Source: Candidatus Hydrogenedentota bacterium
GTDB taxonomy: Bacteria > Hydrogenedentota > Hydrogenedentia > Hydrogenedentales > CAITNO01
Reading direction: 5' to 3'
DNA: 64,000 bases
NCBI GenBank assembly: GCA_018056705.1
Contig: JAGPFE010000008.1
Span: 1 to 64,000, forward strand
Part shown: one piece after another, positions 1 through 8,902 of the stretch
Layout of the letters: each line of letters starts with the position of its first letter
Position numbering within the stretch: the stretch's first letter is position 1
Notes under the pieces: generated by a model
What the model saw: only the letters and a program-made list of their open reading frames with translations
What the model was told of the DNA's origin: nothing
Databases searched by the model: none
Position numbers and translations under genes: made by a program

Positions 1-105
1 GGTGGTGGCATGGGTGGTTACGGAGGGGGCATGGGAGGTTACGGTGGTGGCATGGGTGGTTACGGAGGGGGCATGGGTGGTTACGGTGGTGGCATGATGG
101 GCGGT
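1..105 (+). repeat. 21-bp tandem repeat coding GGGMGGY
   Basis: Four 21-bp units at 1-21, 22-42, 43-63 and 64-84, then a partial unit. Units 1 and 3 are identical and units 2 and 4 differ at one base, giving a 42-bp higher-order period. The repeat keeps the secretin frame and probably continues upstream of the window. Confidence 0.9.
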
Positions 106-1500
106 GGCGGCTTGGATGTGACGGCTATCAGTAACATCTCCGATCTGTTTAGTACGATAAACGATACCATGGTGGGTGAAATGCCCGCGACCATCGGCAC
201 GCTTGGATTGCGCTCCACCGGGACAGGGGCTATGGGCGGCGCGGCAACCGGCTACGGCGGCGGATATGGTGGAGGGTACGGCACCACCCAGAACCAGGCG
301 CAGTTGGGAGCGGGGCAGAGTAACTTCGGCCTGGGCAGCGACCTGCTTTCCATGCTGGAACGGCTGGTGCCACCGGTGTACGAGCCGTACACGAACGAGG
401 TGCTTTCCGACATGATCTACAACCCCGCCAACAACATGCTGATCGTGAAGAATACCCCCACCAACCTGGAAGCCTTCGAAAAACAGTTGGCCCAGATCGA
501 TGTGACGCCGAAACAGGTAAGCATCGAGGCCAAGTTCGTCACGATCCGGCTGAACGACCTCAAGAAGATCGGTTTCAAGTGGGACGCCTCCCTGTCGGAT
601 AAAAATAACAGGAAGCGTCCGATTCCGATTCTTGATCAGAACGCTTTTTACAATTACGACATCAACGGCGATGGCGAGGATGAGCAGATTCCTTTCTACA
701 CCAGGCCGGATGGAAGCAGCGTGTACAACAATACCTTCACGGACGCTACCATCGGTGGCCTGATCAACCCCGCGTCCACGGCGTCGCCGACGTTTTCGAT
801 TCTCGGGAACATCATCAACAGCGGGGACGGTGACAAGTTGAGCCTCACCCTGGATTACCTGGACAGCATCGGCGAATCCGAGTTGCTGAGCGCGCCACGG
901 GTGACCACGATGAACCGGAAACCTGCCGTGATCGCGGATTTCACGACGGAATACTTCGTCTCGGCGATCTACACGGATATTTACCAGAATTACTACGGCG
1001 GCGTGAGCGGCGGTAACACGACCAACTTCATCAACCGGGTAATTCCGCAGTCCTACAACTTTGGTATCTCGCTGTCAGTGACGCCGCAGATCCGCGACAA
1101 TGACCAGGTGCGGTTGTGGCTGAACCCCGAAGTCCGCACCCGAATCGGCCAGAAGACCTTCCAGCAGACCCAGGTGATCAACGGCAGCGAGTTGACCAAC
1201 GAGTTCGTGTTGCCCACCACCTCGTGGCAGGCGGTGTGGACCAACGTGATCGTGCACGACGGGGATACCCTGGTGTTGGGCGGCCTGGTGCAGGATCAGA
1301 CCTCCAAGGCGAATGACCGGATGCCCTACCTGGCGGATATTCCCGTTATAGGCTTCTTCTTCCAGGGCAAGAGCAAGGAGACGAAGCAGTCCAGCCTGCT
1401 GATCTTCGTCACGCCACAGATCGTCGATTCGACGGGCGCCCGGTTCTTCAACGTGGGCGCCGATACTTCCCGTCCGGCGGCGACCCAGAGCCCGATCTGA
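1..1500 (+). CDS. Secretin (GspD/PilQ-type outer-membrane channel), 5' end outside window
   Basis: The frame is open from base 1, so the N-terminus lies upstream; 499 residues are visible. Residues 1-38 are GGGMGGY-type repeats, with a second Gly/Tyr run near 82-93. A short N-domain-like segment (about 125-175) precedes the secretin core (about 178-488). The core ends with the family motif seen here as PYLADIPVIGFFF (about 442-454) and a hydrophobic strand LLIFVTPQIV. Secretins form multimeric outer-membrane pores for type II secretion or type IV pili. No other secretion gene is visible, so the system served cannot be decided. The Gly-rich block is unusual for a secretin and probably forms a flexible linker. 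Family call is firm; system assignment is open. Confidence 0.88.
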   Translation, partial: GGGMGGYGGGMGGYGGGMGGYGGGMGGYGGGMMGGGGLDVTAISNISDLFSTINDTMVGEMPATIGTLGLRSTGTGAMGGAATGYGGGYGGGYGTTQNQAQLGAGQSNFGLGSDLLSMLERLVPPVYEPYTNEVLSDMIYNPANNMLIVKNTPTNLEAFEKQLAQIDVTPKQVSIEAKFVTIRLNDLKKIGFKWDASLSDKNNRKRPIPILDQNAFYNYDINGDGEDEQIPFYTRPDGSSVYNNTFTDATIGGLINPASTASPTFSILGNIINSGDGDKLSLTLDYLDSIGESELLSAPRVTTMNRKPAVIADFTTEYFVSAIYTDIYQNYYGGVSGGNTTNFINRVIPQSYNFGISLSVTPQIRDNDQVRLWLNPEVRTRIGQKTFQQTQVINGSELTNEFVLPTTSWQAVWTNVIVHDGDTLVLGGLVQDQTSKANDRMPYLADIPVIGFFFQGKSKETKQSSLLIFVTPQIVDSTGARFFNVGADTSRPAATQSPI

Positions 1501-1581
1501 TACCAGAACGGTTTCGTGGAGTACAATATCGTGCGGCGACCCATGTCGACCGCGCGATGTTTTATTGCCGGGGAGAGACCG

Positions 1582-2877
1582 GTGCCTACCTGGACTGAAC
1601 AGGCCTATCGAGTCACCATGGCCATGGCCGCGCCACTTGCCCGGTTGTGGCTGGCGTCGGGCTCACGTCACGGACCGCTTTACGGGCGATTCTGGTTACC
1701 TCCTGGAGAAGTGGCCCCCGGGGGAATATGGTTTCATGCCTGCAGTTTGGGAGAAGTGAACACGGCCCGGCCGCTCCTGGTGGCAGCGGAAAAACGGTGG
1801 CCGGATATCCCGGTGATACTGTCATCCTCCACGTTCACGGGATACAGCAGGGCGGTGGAAGTGGCCGGTGCCGATCGGGCGCGGTGGTTTCCTTTCGATG
1901 ATCCTGCCAGTGTGCGGCGTTTTTTCGATACGGCGGCACCGCGGGCCGTCGCGCTGGTGGAAACGGAAATCTGGCCGGGGTTTCTCGCCGGGGCGGAACA
2001 ACGGGGTGTCCCGGTGGTGATCCTGAACGGTCGGATCAGTGACCGGGCCTTTCCCCGATTTCGACGGTTTGCTTCGATCTTTCACCCCGCGTTTCGCCGG
2101 ATTACCCTGGTGGCCGCGCAGAACGAAGAATATGCCGGGCGGTTCATCGAACTGGGGGTTCCGGAAGAACGGGTCAGGGTAACAGGTAGCCTGAAATTTG
2201 ACGCGGTGCAACTGGAGCCGGATCCAGCCCGACGGGATTATTTGCGGATGTGCCTGGGACTGGTCGGCGATCCACCGGCCCGGGTCGTCGTATTCGGGAG
2301 CACGCGTCCGGGTGACGAAGCCCTGGCGGCGACATGCCTGGATCATCTGCGACTGGAATTTCCGGACGTCCACTGGATCATCGCGCCGCGTCACGTGGAC
2401 CGGGCTGAAGAGATTGAATCCTTGTTGCGTCCTTTTGGAGTAACCCGACTGTCGGCCCTGAAACGGGGCGAGGCCGCGCCCGCGCGGGTGGTGCTGGCCG
2501 ATACCGTGGGTGACCTGGTGGGACTGTACAGCCTGGCGACCGTGGCGGTTATCGGCGGCAGTTTCTATCCGGGTGTCGAGGGACACAATCCACTGGAATC
2601 CGCTGCCCTGGGCATTCCTACCATCTACGGTCCCTTCATGCGTAATTTTCCGGACGCGGCGTCTGCCCTGGAAAATGTGGGCGGAGCCCTTCGACTTTCA
2701 GCTCCCGATCAACTCGCTGAGACCCTGGAACGGCTGTTGTCGGATCCGATGAAACGAGAAGTGATGGGCATGTCGGCCAGGCAGGCGGTGCTGGCGGGCC
2801 GTGGGGCGCTACAACGCAATCTGGACTGCCTGGACGAAGTTACGCGGGCAGTACCCGGGACAACTCATGAAGCGTGA
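1582..2877 (+). CDS. waaA: 3-deoxy-D-manno-octulosonic acid (Kdo) transferase
   Basis: Transfers Kdo from CMP-Kdo to lipid A precursor at the inner membrane during LPS core synthesis (GT30 family). The 431-residue product has the usual family length. The family signature around the catalytic Glu appears as ACSLGEV (about residues 50-56), followed by SSSTFTGYSRA, then ETEIWPGFL (about 127-135), and a C-terminal GGSFYPGVEGHNPLE segment typical of the donor-binding half. The GTG at 1582 follows GGGGAGAG at 1570-1577; an in-frame GTG at 1516 is possible but has no ribosome site. It overlaps the next gene by 11 bases, so the LPS gene and an ABC importer are cotranscribed. It implies an outer membrane with Kdo-type LPS. 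Confidence 0.9.
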   Translation: MPTWTEQAYRVTMAMAAPLARLWLASGSRHGPLYGRFWLPPGEVAPGGIWFHACSLGEVNTARPLLVAAEKRWPDIPVILSSSTFTGYSRAVEVAGADRARWFPFDDPASVRRFFDTAAPRAVALVETEIWPGFLAGAEQRGVPVVILNGRISDRAFPRFRRFASIFHPAFRRITLVAAQNEEYAGRFIELGVPEERVRVTGSLKFDAVQLEPDPARRDYLRMCLGLVGDPPARVVVFGSTRPGDEALAATCLDHLRLEFPDVHWIIAPRHVDRAEEIESLLRPFGVTRLSALKRGEAAPARVVLADTVGDLVGLYSLATVAVIGGSFYPGVEGHNPLESAALGIPTIYGPFMRNFPDAASALENVGGALRLSAPDQLAETLERLLSDPMKREVMGMSARQAVLAGRGALQRNLDCLDEVTRAVPGTTHEA

Positions 2878-3826
2878 CACGGTGAGTAGGGCGCGAATCA
2901 CCTGGCAGGGGACGGACACCCCCCTTGCCGGCCTTTTGCTGTCCCCCGCGTTGCTGTTGCTGTTCGTGTTCACCTATTTCCCCATGTTCGTGGCGGTGCG
3001 TATGAGCCTGTACGGGGGACGGCGTGGTCCGGGGCCATGGGTAGGGCTTGACAACTACCGGGAGGCCCTGACTTCACCCGATTTCTGGATGGCGCTTCGG
3101 GTTACCGCTTATTACGTGGGGGGGGTGGTGCCCGCGTCCCTGGCTCTGGGATTTGTTATCGCTTACGGCCTGCATCGCGTGGGGCCGGGACGCGCCCTGT
3201 TGCGCACCTGCTTTTTCATCCCCTATATCACGTCCACGGTAGCGGCGGCGATGGTATGGCGGGCCCTGTTCAACCCCCGGTTCGGCGTGGCCAACCAGGT
3301 GCTGACCCGCCTGGGATTGCCGGCCCAGCGCTGGCTTCTCGAAGCGCGGGGCGTGCTGCACCTGCTTTCCGGTGGCTGGATTCCGGATGACTGGGGACCC
3401 AGTCTCGCGCTCTGCTGCGTCATTCTGTTCGATATCTGGCACCTGTCCGGTTTCATGGTGGTGGTGTTTCTCGCCGCCCTACAGTCGATGCCCAGAGAAT
3501 TGGAAGAAGCCGCGCGGCTGGATGGCGCGGGAAGTTTTACCCTGGCCACGCGGATCGTGCTGCCCGCCGTGCGTCCGACGCTGCTGTTTCTCGCCGTGGC
3601 CGGGGTGTGCAAAACCCTCCAGTCTTTTAACAGTATCTACGCGCTGACCCAGGGCAGCGCGGTGCTGCCTGAGACCCAGAGCCTGATCTACTACGTATAC
3701 GCCCAGTTTTACGAGTTCGGGTACTGGGGGTATGGTTCCGCGGTGGCCGTCATGCTGACCGCGCTGATCATTGTCCTGACGGTGCTGCAGTTCCAGGCGC
3801 TGGACGCGGGAAGGCACGCGCCATGA
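2867..3826 (+). CDS. ABC sugar-type importer permease (MalF/UgpA family)
   Basis: Inner-membrane permease of a binding-protein-dependent importer, 319 residues with about six hydrophobic segments. The cytoplasmic EAA loop that contacts the ATPase is clear near residues 213-233: EEAARLDGAG then a conserved hydrophobic stretch ending VLPAVRPT. ATG 2867 lies inside the waaA 3' end; a further upstream in-frame start exists but would only extend into waaA. It overlaps the next permease by four bases. Substrate is unknown; the family usually carries sugars, glycerol phosphate or oligosaccharides. Confidence 0.88.
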   Translation: MKRDTVSRARITWQGTDTPLAGLLLSPALLLLFVFTYFPMFVAVRMSLYGGRRGPGPWVGLDNYREALTSPDFWMALRVTAYYVGGVVPASLALGFVIAYGLHRVGPGRALLRTCFFIPYITSTVAAAMVWRALFNPRFGVANQVLTRLGLPAQRWLLEARGVLHLLSGGWIPDDWGPSLALCCVILFDIWHLSGFMVVVFLAALQSMPRELEEAARLDGAGSFTLATRIVLPAVRPTLLFLAVAGVCKTLQSFNSIYALTQGSAVLPETQSLIYYVYAQFYEFGYWGYGSAVAVMLTALIIVLTVLQFQALDAGRHAP

Positions 3827-4698
3827 AGACGACCGGGTCGAACGGGTGGCGTGTCGGGCGCGTGCTGCCACGAATCCCGCGGGTGAGCGTCGGAACGCTG
3901 TTGCTCTATGCCGCCCTCGCGGGGGGAGCCTTCCTGTGCTGCTGGCCGTTCTTCTGGATGCTGAGCACTTCCCTGGAAACCTTCCAGGAAGCGATGGCCC
4001 CGGGCCTGAGTATCTGGCCCGCTTCCTGGCACTGGGAGAACTACGTGGAAACCTGGCGTTCTTCGCCGTTTCCCCGATATTTTCTAAACACCTTCCTCGT
4101 CGCGGGCACGGTAGCCGTTGCCGTGACGACCAGCGCGGCCCTGGCGGGGTACGCCCTGGTGTTTCTGCGTTTTCCGGGACGACGGCTGGCCTTTCTGGTG
4201 TCGCTCGGGGCCATGATGGTGCCATTCGAAGCGGTGTTCATTCCGGATTTCGTGCTGATCGCCCGGCTGGGCTGGTACAACACCTTTGCCGCGCTGATTA
4301 TCCCTTGGTGCGCGAACGGCTTTTCCATTTTCCTTATGCGCCAGGCTTTCCTGGGCATCCCCTCCGATTATTACGAGGCGGCCCGCCTGGATGGATGTGG
4401 GCCGGCGCGTTTTCTGTTCCGGGTGGCTCTGCCACTGGTACGACCGACCCTGTCGGTCACGGCCGTGTTCGCGTTTCTGGGCAGTTACAATGCCCTGCTC
4501 TGGCCGCTGGTTGTTACGGCGGATGGTTCCCGCAGGGTGGTACAGGTAGGGCTCACGGTGTTTACCACGGAATCGGGCGTTCAGTTACACCTGCTCATGT
4601 GCGCCGCCACCATTGTGATGCTGCCCAGCGTGCTGCTGTTCCTGCTGGCGCAACGGGCTGTTTCGGAGACCATGCTGGCCACGGGAGTCAAGGGATGA
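3823..4698 (+). CDS. ABC sugar-type importer permease (MalG/UgpE family)
   Basis: Second permease of the heterodimer, 291 residues. An N-terminal hydrophobic segment (about 25-45) is followed by further membrane spans and the EAA loop YEAARLDGCG with VALPLVRPT near residues 184-206. The start overlaps the stop of the first permease (ATGA at 3823-3826), and its own stop overlaps the next start in the same way, so translation is coupled along the operon. No MalK-type ATPase lies in the operon. Confidence 0.88.
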   Translation: MKTTGSNGWRVGRVLPRIPRVSVGTLLLYAALAGGAFLCCWPFFWMLSTSLETFQEAMAPGLSIWPASWHWENYVETWRSSPFPRYFLNTFLVAGTVAVAVTTSAALAGYALVFLRFPGRRLAFLVSLGAMMVPFEAVFIPDFVLIARLGWYNTFAALIIPWCANGFSIFLMRQAFLGIPSDYYEAARLDGCGPARFLFRVALPLVRPTLSVTAVFAFLGSYNALLWPLVVTADGSRRVVQVGLTVFTTESGVQLHLLMCAATIVMLPSVLLFLLAQRAVSETMLATGVKG

Positions 4699-6017
4699 GC
4701 CGGCGCGTTGGCGTTACGCTGCTGGGATTAGTTTTCCTGCTGGCGGGAGCGGGTTGCGGGAGTGGGCACACCCTGTTTGCGCCGGTGGACGACCGGGCCG
4801 CCGTGTTCTGGGATCGCCAGGACACGCAAAGCGCGGCCCTCATGCGGGAACTGGTGGAGACGTTCAACGCCAGCTCCGGCCTGCTGCCAATTCGCTGGGA
4901 ACACGCCGGGGGGTACGCCGAGATTTTCAGGAAGGTATCGGCGGGCATTCAGGCGGGATTGCTTCCGGCGATGGCGGTTTCTTACGAGAGCATGACCAGC
5001 GAATACATCGCCGCCGGGGCGGCCGTGCCACTGGAACGGTGGATTCACGACCCTGTGCGGGGGTTGAGCGAAAAAGACCTTGCGGATTTTTTTCCGGCCG
5101 CGCTGGAGAGTAACCGTTACGCGGCCCACGGTAACCGGATGTACTCGTTCCCGTTGGCCAAAAGCGTGCTGGTGATGTACTGCAACCGGGAGGTGACGCG
5201 GCGCGCGGGCGTGGAGCGATCACCGGACACCTGGAAAGCGTTTCTCGAGGCGTGCCGGGCCGTGCGCGCGGTCACCGGCAAACCGGCCCTGGCCATGGTG
5301 CCCGATTGTTCTACCTTCAGTGGCATGGTCTTCAGCATGGGAGGCGACGTATACGACGGGCAGCGGTTGCTGTACGACGGGCCGGAGTCCATGGCGATCC
5401 TGGACCTGCTCGAGGTCATGGTTCGGGAAGATCTGCTGGGCATGGCGTCGCCGGGAACTTTTGACGACAACATCGCGCTGGTTAAGGGAGACGCGGCGTT
5501 CGTGTTGCGATCCAGTTCCAGCCGGGCCTATCTGCTGCGCGTGGCGGGGGATCAGGCGGCCGGGTTACTGGACATCGCGCCCATTCCCCAGAAGGATCCC
5601 AGCCATCCTGCCACCGTGCTGTTCGGGCCCAACGTTACCCTGTTTGCCGTACCCGAGGAGCAGCAGGCGGCCGCGTGGAGTTTCGTCCGGTGGTTCACCG
5701 AACCCGAACAGTCCGCCAGGTGGGCCGTGGCAACCGGCTACATCCCCGTGCGACGTTCCGCGATGGAACATCCGCTGATTCGCGAAGCCTGGGCCCAGTG
5801 GCCGCCCAATCGGGTCCCCTACGAGTGCATGCGCTATGCCCGCCCGGAACCTAACGTGGACGGCTGGCAGCAGGTGCGGGTGCTGGTCGAACGGGCCCTC
5901 GTGGAGGTGATGTCGGGGACCCGTACCGCCCGGGACGCGGCGGAATGGCTTCAGCGGGAGGGCACGCGCGCCCTGGAACGGGCCGTCCGCGCGGAAGGCA
6001 GGACCGCGGGAACATGA
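4695..6017 (+). CDS. Extracellular solute-binding lipoprotein (family 1)
   Basis: 440 residues with an N-terminal hydrophobic segment and lipobox LAGAGC, Cys21 being the predicted lipidated residue. Features typical of family 1 binding proteins follow: an early WDRQD..AALMRELVETFN segment, a conserved SFPLAKSVLVMYCN hinge strand, and a late region FGPNVTLFAVPEEQQAAAW then FVRWFTEPEQSA typical of sugar-binding members. It is coupled by ATGA overlaps to the permease before and the membrane protein after. It should capture the ligand and deliver it to the two permeases. Ligand unknown. Confidence 0.87.
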   Translation: MSRRVGVTLLGLVFLLAGAGCGSGHTLFAPVDDRAAVFWDRQDTQSAALMRELVETFNASSGLLPIRWEHAGGYAEIFRKVSAGIQAGLLPAMAVSYESMTSEYIAAGAAVPLERWIHDPVRGLSEKDLADFFPAALESNRYAAHGNRMYSFPLAKSVLVMYCNREVTRRAGVERSPDTWKAFLEACRAVRAVTGKPALAMVPDCSTFSGMVFSMGGDVYDGQRLLYDGPESMAILDLLEVMVREDLLGMASPGTFDDNIALVKGDAAFVLRSSSSRAYLLRVAGDQAAGLLDIAPIPQKDPSHPATVLFGPNVTLFAVPEEQQAAAWSFVRWFTEPEQSARWAVATGYIPVRRSAMEHPLIREAWAQWPPNRVPYECMRYARPEPNVDGWQQVRVLVERALVEVMSGTRTARDAAEWLQREGTRALERAVRAEGRTAGT

Positions 6018-8359
6018 GCGGAGGTCGCGCCGGTACCAGGGCGACGCCCGGCCCCCCCTGGTTTCCATGGATCGCGTTGCCGGTGGCCATTGTGGGTCTG
6101 GCGGTCGCGGGTCGGTCCACGCCCCTGTCCGCGGTGGTTGCTGTGGATGATCCATGGCTCAGGGACTGGATCTGGCCGTCCCTGTCTGCCATCACCCGGT
6201 CCCTGGATGGGGGGGGCTTTCCCCTGTGGAATCCTGGCCAGTATGGCGGACGGCCACTGCTGGCCGATCCGCGACAGCCCGTCCTGGCCCCGTTTACGTG
6301 GGTTTTTCTATGGTTTCCCTTTCCCGACGCCGTGATGATTCACGGCATGACCTGCCTGGTGGGGGCGGGCTTTTTCACGGTCATGTGGACGCGCGCGCTT
6401 GGGGGGTCGGTGCTTGCCGCCCTGTTCAGCGCGGCGGTGTACCTGCTTGGACCTTTCGCGGCGGCCGCTTCGGGGAGACCTGGGCTGGAGACGGTATGCT
6501 GCTGGTTACCCCTTGCCTGCTGGGCCAGCGTTTCCTTCTTCCGTCGTCCCCGGACCACGCCCATGATCCCAGGCGCGGTGGCGATGTCGGCCATGCTGCT
6601 TTCCGGAGAGCCGGTGATCGCGGTACTTGCCGTGATCGCGGCGTGGGGTCACGGCGCGCTGTCGGGACAACGGGTTCGCCCGTCCGTATACCGCGGCGAA
6701 GAGCCGCATGCCGGGGCCCGCGTGCTGCTGTGGCTGGGATGGATACTGGCCCTGTCGGCGCCCCAGGTATTACCAGTGGCTTGGACCCTGTTCACGGAGG
6801 GCTGGCCGTCGGGGGTGACCTGGACGGGGTTTCCCACCTGTTGGGTGCTGCCGTCGCGATGGTCCCTGGTGGTAGAACATGTGCTGACGCCGGGAACGGG
6901 TGTCCGGTGGGGGGATCCCGGTTTTTCCCGTCATCTGGCCTATATGCATCCCCTGGTACTTCTGATGAGCGTGGCGGCCCTGGCGGATTCAAGGAAAAGA
7001 GATCCCGGGCTGTCCCTGGTGGGACTGGCCATGTTACTGGTTCCCGCCATCATGGGAGAGATGTATTTCCCGGGGGCGCCAACTTGGCCTGCCCTGGCGC
7101 TGATCGCGCACCTCGGTCTGGCGGGATTGAGCGGTCTCGGATCGGATCGACTTTTCGGACCGGAACCGGACCCGAAACGTCGTCGCCTGCTGATCCTGTC
7201 GCTGTTTCTCGGAGGTGGTGTGTACGTGCTCACGGGGGGTGCGGGCGGGTGGCGTGTGCTGGTCTTCTCCTTCTGTTGCCTGGGGGCGCTCGCGTGGGGA
7301 AGCCCCTACATGGGAAGCGTGTTCCGGTTATTCCTGTTGCTTGTTACCGCGACGACCCTGCATGGGGAACTGGTAACGCCGATGAATCTTCCGGGCCGGT
7401 TAAGGGGGCTCTCTCGTGCCGATCTGGTCAGCGCGGAGGCGCGCGCGATCCTGCGACAACAGCGCATGCGCTCGAGCTCATCCCGCGCGCGCATGACGGT
7501 CAGCGCGGAGGCGCGCGCGATCCTGCGACAACAGGGCGTTCAGGGACGTATCGCGGTTCTTCCACCGCTTCCAGACGATGTGGTCGGCTGTCGGAACCCG
7601 GGCATGGTACTGGGCATCCCGTTTACCGGTGGCTGGAACTATCCTGCGCGACCTGGCGACATGAACCTGTCCGGGCTGTGGCGGGATAACGCTTCGGAAG
7701 ACCACGATCTGGACGTGGACATGCTGGAGCGTTTCTGCCACGCGTATGCCGTGAATGCCCTCTTGGCCGAGCCAGGCAGGGATATGCCGCTTGAAGGGAA
7801 AGGGTTTTCCCGGGTGGCCTCGGTGGCGACGGCAGACCTCTGGGCGCGGGATCGTCCGTTGCCCCGATGGACCCTGTATGGCCAGTGGGTGGCCGTTCCC
7901 GACTGGGCATCGGTGGTGGAGACCATGCGGGCCACCGACCTGGACACCGTTTGCGTGTTACGCCTGGACACGGCAGGCGCGAGAATGCTGGCAGACCGTA
8001 TGGCCCTCGGGGGACATTCCGGCGGTCGACCTGTGGGAACGGTTTTTCCGTTGGCAGACCGGATGGATCGCCTGGAGTTGCGGGTCCAGTCGAATGCTCC
8101 TGCCTTGCTCGTGGTGGCCGATGCCTGGGACGCGGGATGGACCTGTCGCGTGAACGGCCGGCTGACGGCCATCATGCCGGCTAACGGCATGGGGTGGGCC
8201 GTGATGGTGCCCGCGGGGGAATCCACGGTGGTTTGCGCCTGCGACCCCTTGCCGTGGAAACTGGGGATGACCATGGCCCTGTTACTGCTGGGCGGGTTAT
8301 GCCTGTATGGCCTGATCCTGCTGGCAGGCGCCAGGGGAGCACGGGGTAATGGAAGGTAA
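6014..8359 (+). CDS. YfhO-like polytopic membrane protein
   Basis: 781 residues. The N-terminal two thirds hold many hydrophobic spans with an early motif DDPWLRDWIWP and PLWNPGQYGGRPLLADP, resembling the WNPYIFSGYPLLA loop of YfhO/GT-C-like membrane proteins. A soluble C-terminal part (about 480-755) ends with a final membrane span and a basic tail. YfhO-family proteins are thought to act in glycosylation of envelope polymers; the reaction is not established here. It is coupled to the binding protein by ATGA, hinting at envelope carbohydrate metabolism. Codons 472-507 contain a duplicated 12-residue segment (see repeat entry). Confidence 0.65.
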   Translation: MSGGRAGTRATPGPPWFPWIALPVAIVGLAVAGRSTPLSAVVAVDDPWLRDWIWPSLSAITRSLDGGGFPLWNPGQYGGRPLLADPRQPVLAPFTWVFLWFPFPDAVMIHGMTCLVGAGFFTVMWTRALGGSVLAALFSAAVYLLGPFAAAASGRPGLETVCCWLPLACWASVSFFRRPRTTPMIPGAVAMSAMLLSGEPVIAVLAVIAAWGHGALSGQRVRPSVYRGEEPHAGARVLLWLGWILALSAPQVLPVAWTLFTEGWPSGVTWTGFPTCWVLPSRWSLVVEHVLTPGTGVRWGDPGFSRHLAYMHPLVLLMSVAALADSRKRDPGLSLVGLAMLLVPAIMGEMYFPGAPTWPALALIAHLGLAGLSGLGSDRLFGPEPDPKRRRLLILSLFLGGGVYVLTGGAGGWRVLVFSFCCLGALAWGSPYMGSVFRLFLLLVTATTLHGELVTPMNLPGRLRGLSRADLVSAEARAILRQQRMRSSSSRARMTVSAEARAILRQQGVQGRIAVLPPLPDDVVGCRNPGMVLGIPFTGGWNYPARPGDMNLSGLWRDNASEDHDLDVDMLERFCHAYAVNALLAEPGRDMPLEGKGFSRVASVATADLWARDRPLPRWTLYGQWVAVPDWASVVETMRATDLDTVCVLRLDTAGARMLADRMALGGHSGGRPVGTVFPLADRMDRLELRVQSNAPALLVVADAWDAGWTCRVNGRLTAIMPANGMGWAVMVPAGESTVVCACDPLPWKLGMTMALLLLGGLCLYGLILLAGARGARGNGR
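7426..7534 (+). repeat. 37-bp exact direct repeat, 72-bp period, inside YfhO-like gene
   Basis: The same 37 bases occur at 7426-7462 and 7498-7534. The period of 72 bases is 24 codons, so the frame is kept and VSAEARAILRQQ is encoded twice. Between the copies lies GC-alternating sequence with short palindromes (GCGCATGCGC, GAGCTC). The exact identity suggests recent replication slippage or recombination. Confidence 0.93.
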
Positions 8360-8372
8360 TGGCGAGGCGCGC

Positions 8373-8606
8373 TTAGCGGGCCGGGGAGGGAATGGAGGCG
8401 ATGAAAGGAACCAGGGAACCCACGACTTCCGATTTCGTGGTGGTGGGCTTGACCAGCGATTCGATGTCGGCAAGAGCCCTGGACAGGCATTCAGGACAGT
8501 ACCCATGACTGACGGGACCGGCCATACCAGCCATCACGGCCGGTGTTGGCTCCCGCCATCCCTCCGGGGTATGTACCTTTCTGCATACACAGCACTGGGT
8601 GATCAT
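8373..8606 (-). CDS. Small zinc-ribbon-like protein
   Basis: 77 residues on the minus strand. Four cysteines form two pairs: CCVC at residues 5-8 and YCPEC near 35-39, preceded by SHG. The pattern resembles the short C-x2-C ... SHGxCPxC modules found alone or at the ends of signalling proteins in many bacteria. ATG 8606 follows AAAGGACG (minus-strand complement of 8611-8618); a TTG 15 bases upstream is less likely. It is convergent with the YfhO-like gene, 13 bases apart. Function unknown; metal binding is inferred from the cysteines only. Confidence 0.7.
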   Translation of the reverse strand: MITQCCVCRKVHTPEGWREPTPAVMAGMAGPVSHGYCPECLSRALADIESLVKPTTTKSEVVGSLVPFIASIPSPAR

Positions 8607-8670
8607 GGTACGTCCTTTCAATTCGAAAATTTCTAAGCAATGCCCATGCCGAATATCGCCGCCTGGTGAG

Positions 8671-8700
8671 TTGAAAGGATGTCGCGTTACGCATTACACT
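8671..8700 (+). promoter_or_regulatory. Possible sigma70 promoter of the Gld-type ABC operon
   Basis: TTGAAA (8671-8676), 18-base spacer, TACACT (8695-8700), in an A+T-richer gap. A second TACACT lies at 8707-8712. It would give a leader of about 195 bases before the ATG at 8903. Otherwise 8607-8902 shows no convincing gene. Confidence 0.4.
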
Positions 8701-8868
8701 GTAGAGTACACTAGATGTTGTGGGTTTTTTCAACAGATGACTCAAAATATAGAAAAAAAGATTCGGCTGGCGGAAAGGATATCCGGAAAGAACGGAAGTA
8801 TTTGCCGGGGTATCAGGCCGGAAGGGAGAAAAGGCATCCTGTTCCGTCAAAAAATAACCGCTGAGACG

Positions 8869-8884
8869 TGACGGATTTCCGTCA
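8869..8884 (+). promoter_or_regulatory. Short hairpin in the leader of the Gld-type operon
   Basis: TGACGG (8869-8874), loop ATTT, CCGTCA (8879-8884): a perfect 6-bp stem ending 18 bases before the start codon at 8903. It has no T-run, so it is not an obvious terminator; a translational or RNA-stability role is possible. Confidence 0.35.
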
Positions 8885-8902
8885 GTACCAGGAAGACGCG
8901 CC

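Noticed and set aside
1516-1581. Upstream GTG start for waaA
   Set aside because: No ribosome site, and the added residues are not typical; GTG 1582 has GGGGAGAG.
6154-7689. 511-codon plus-strand frame overlapping the YfhO-like gene
   Set aside because: Its product is Gly/Arg-rich without domains, while the other frame has regular membrane spans and a coupled start.
8599-8871. Possible 90-residue gene in the gap before the Gld-type operon
   Set aside because: It overlaps the better-supported zinc-ribbon gene start, has no family match and contains the likely promoter.
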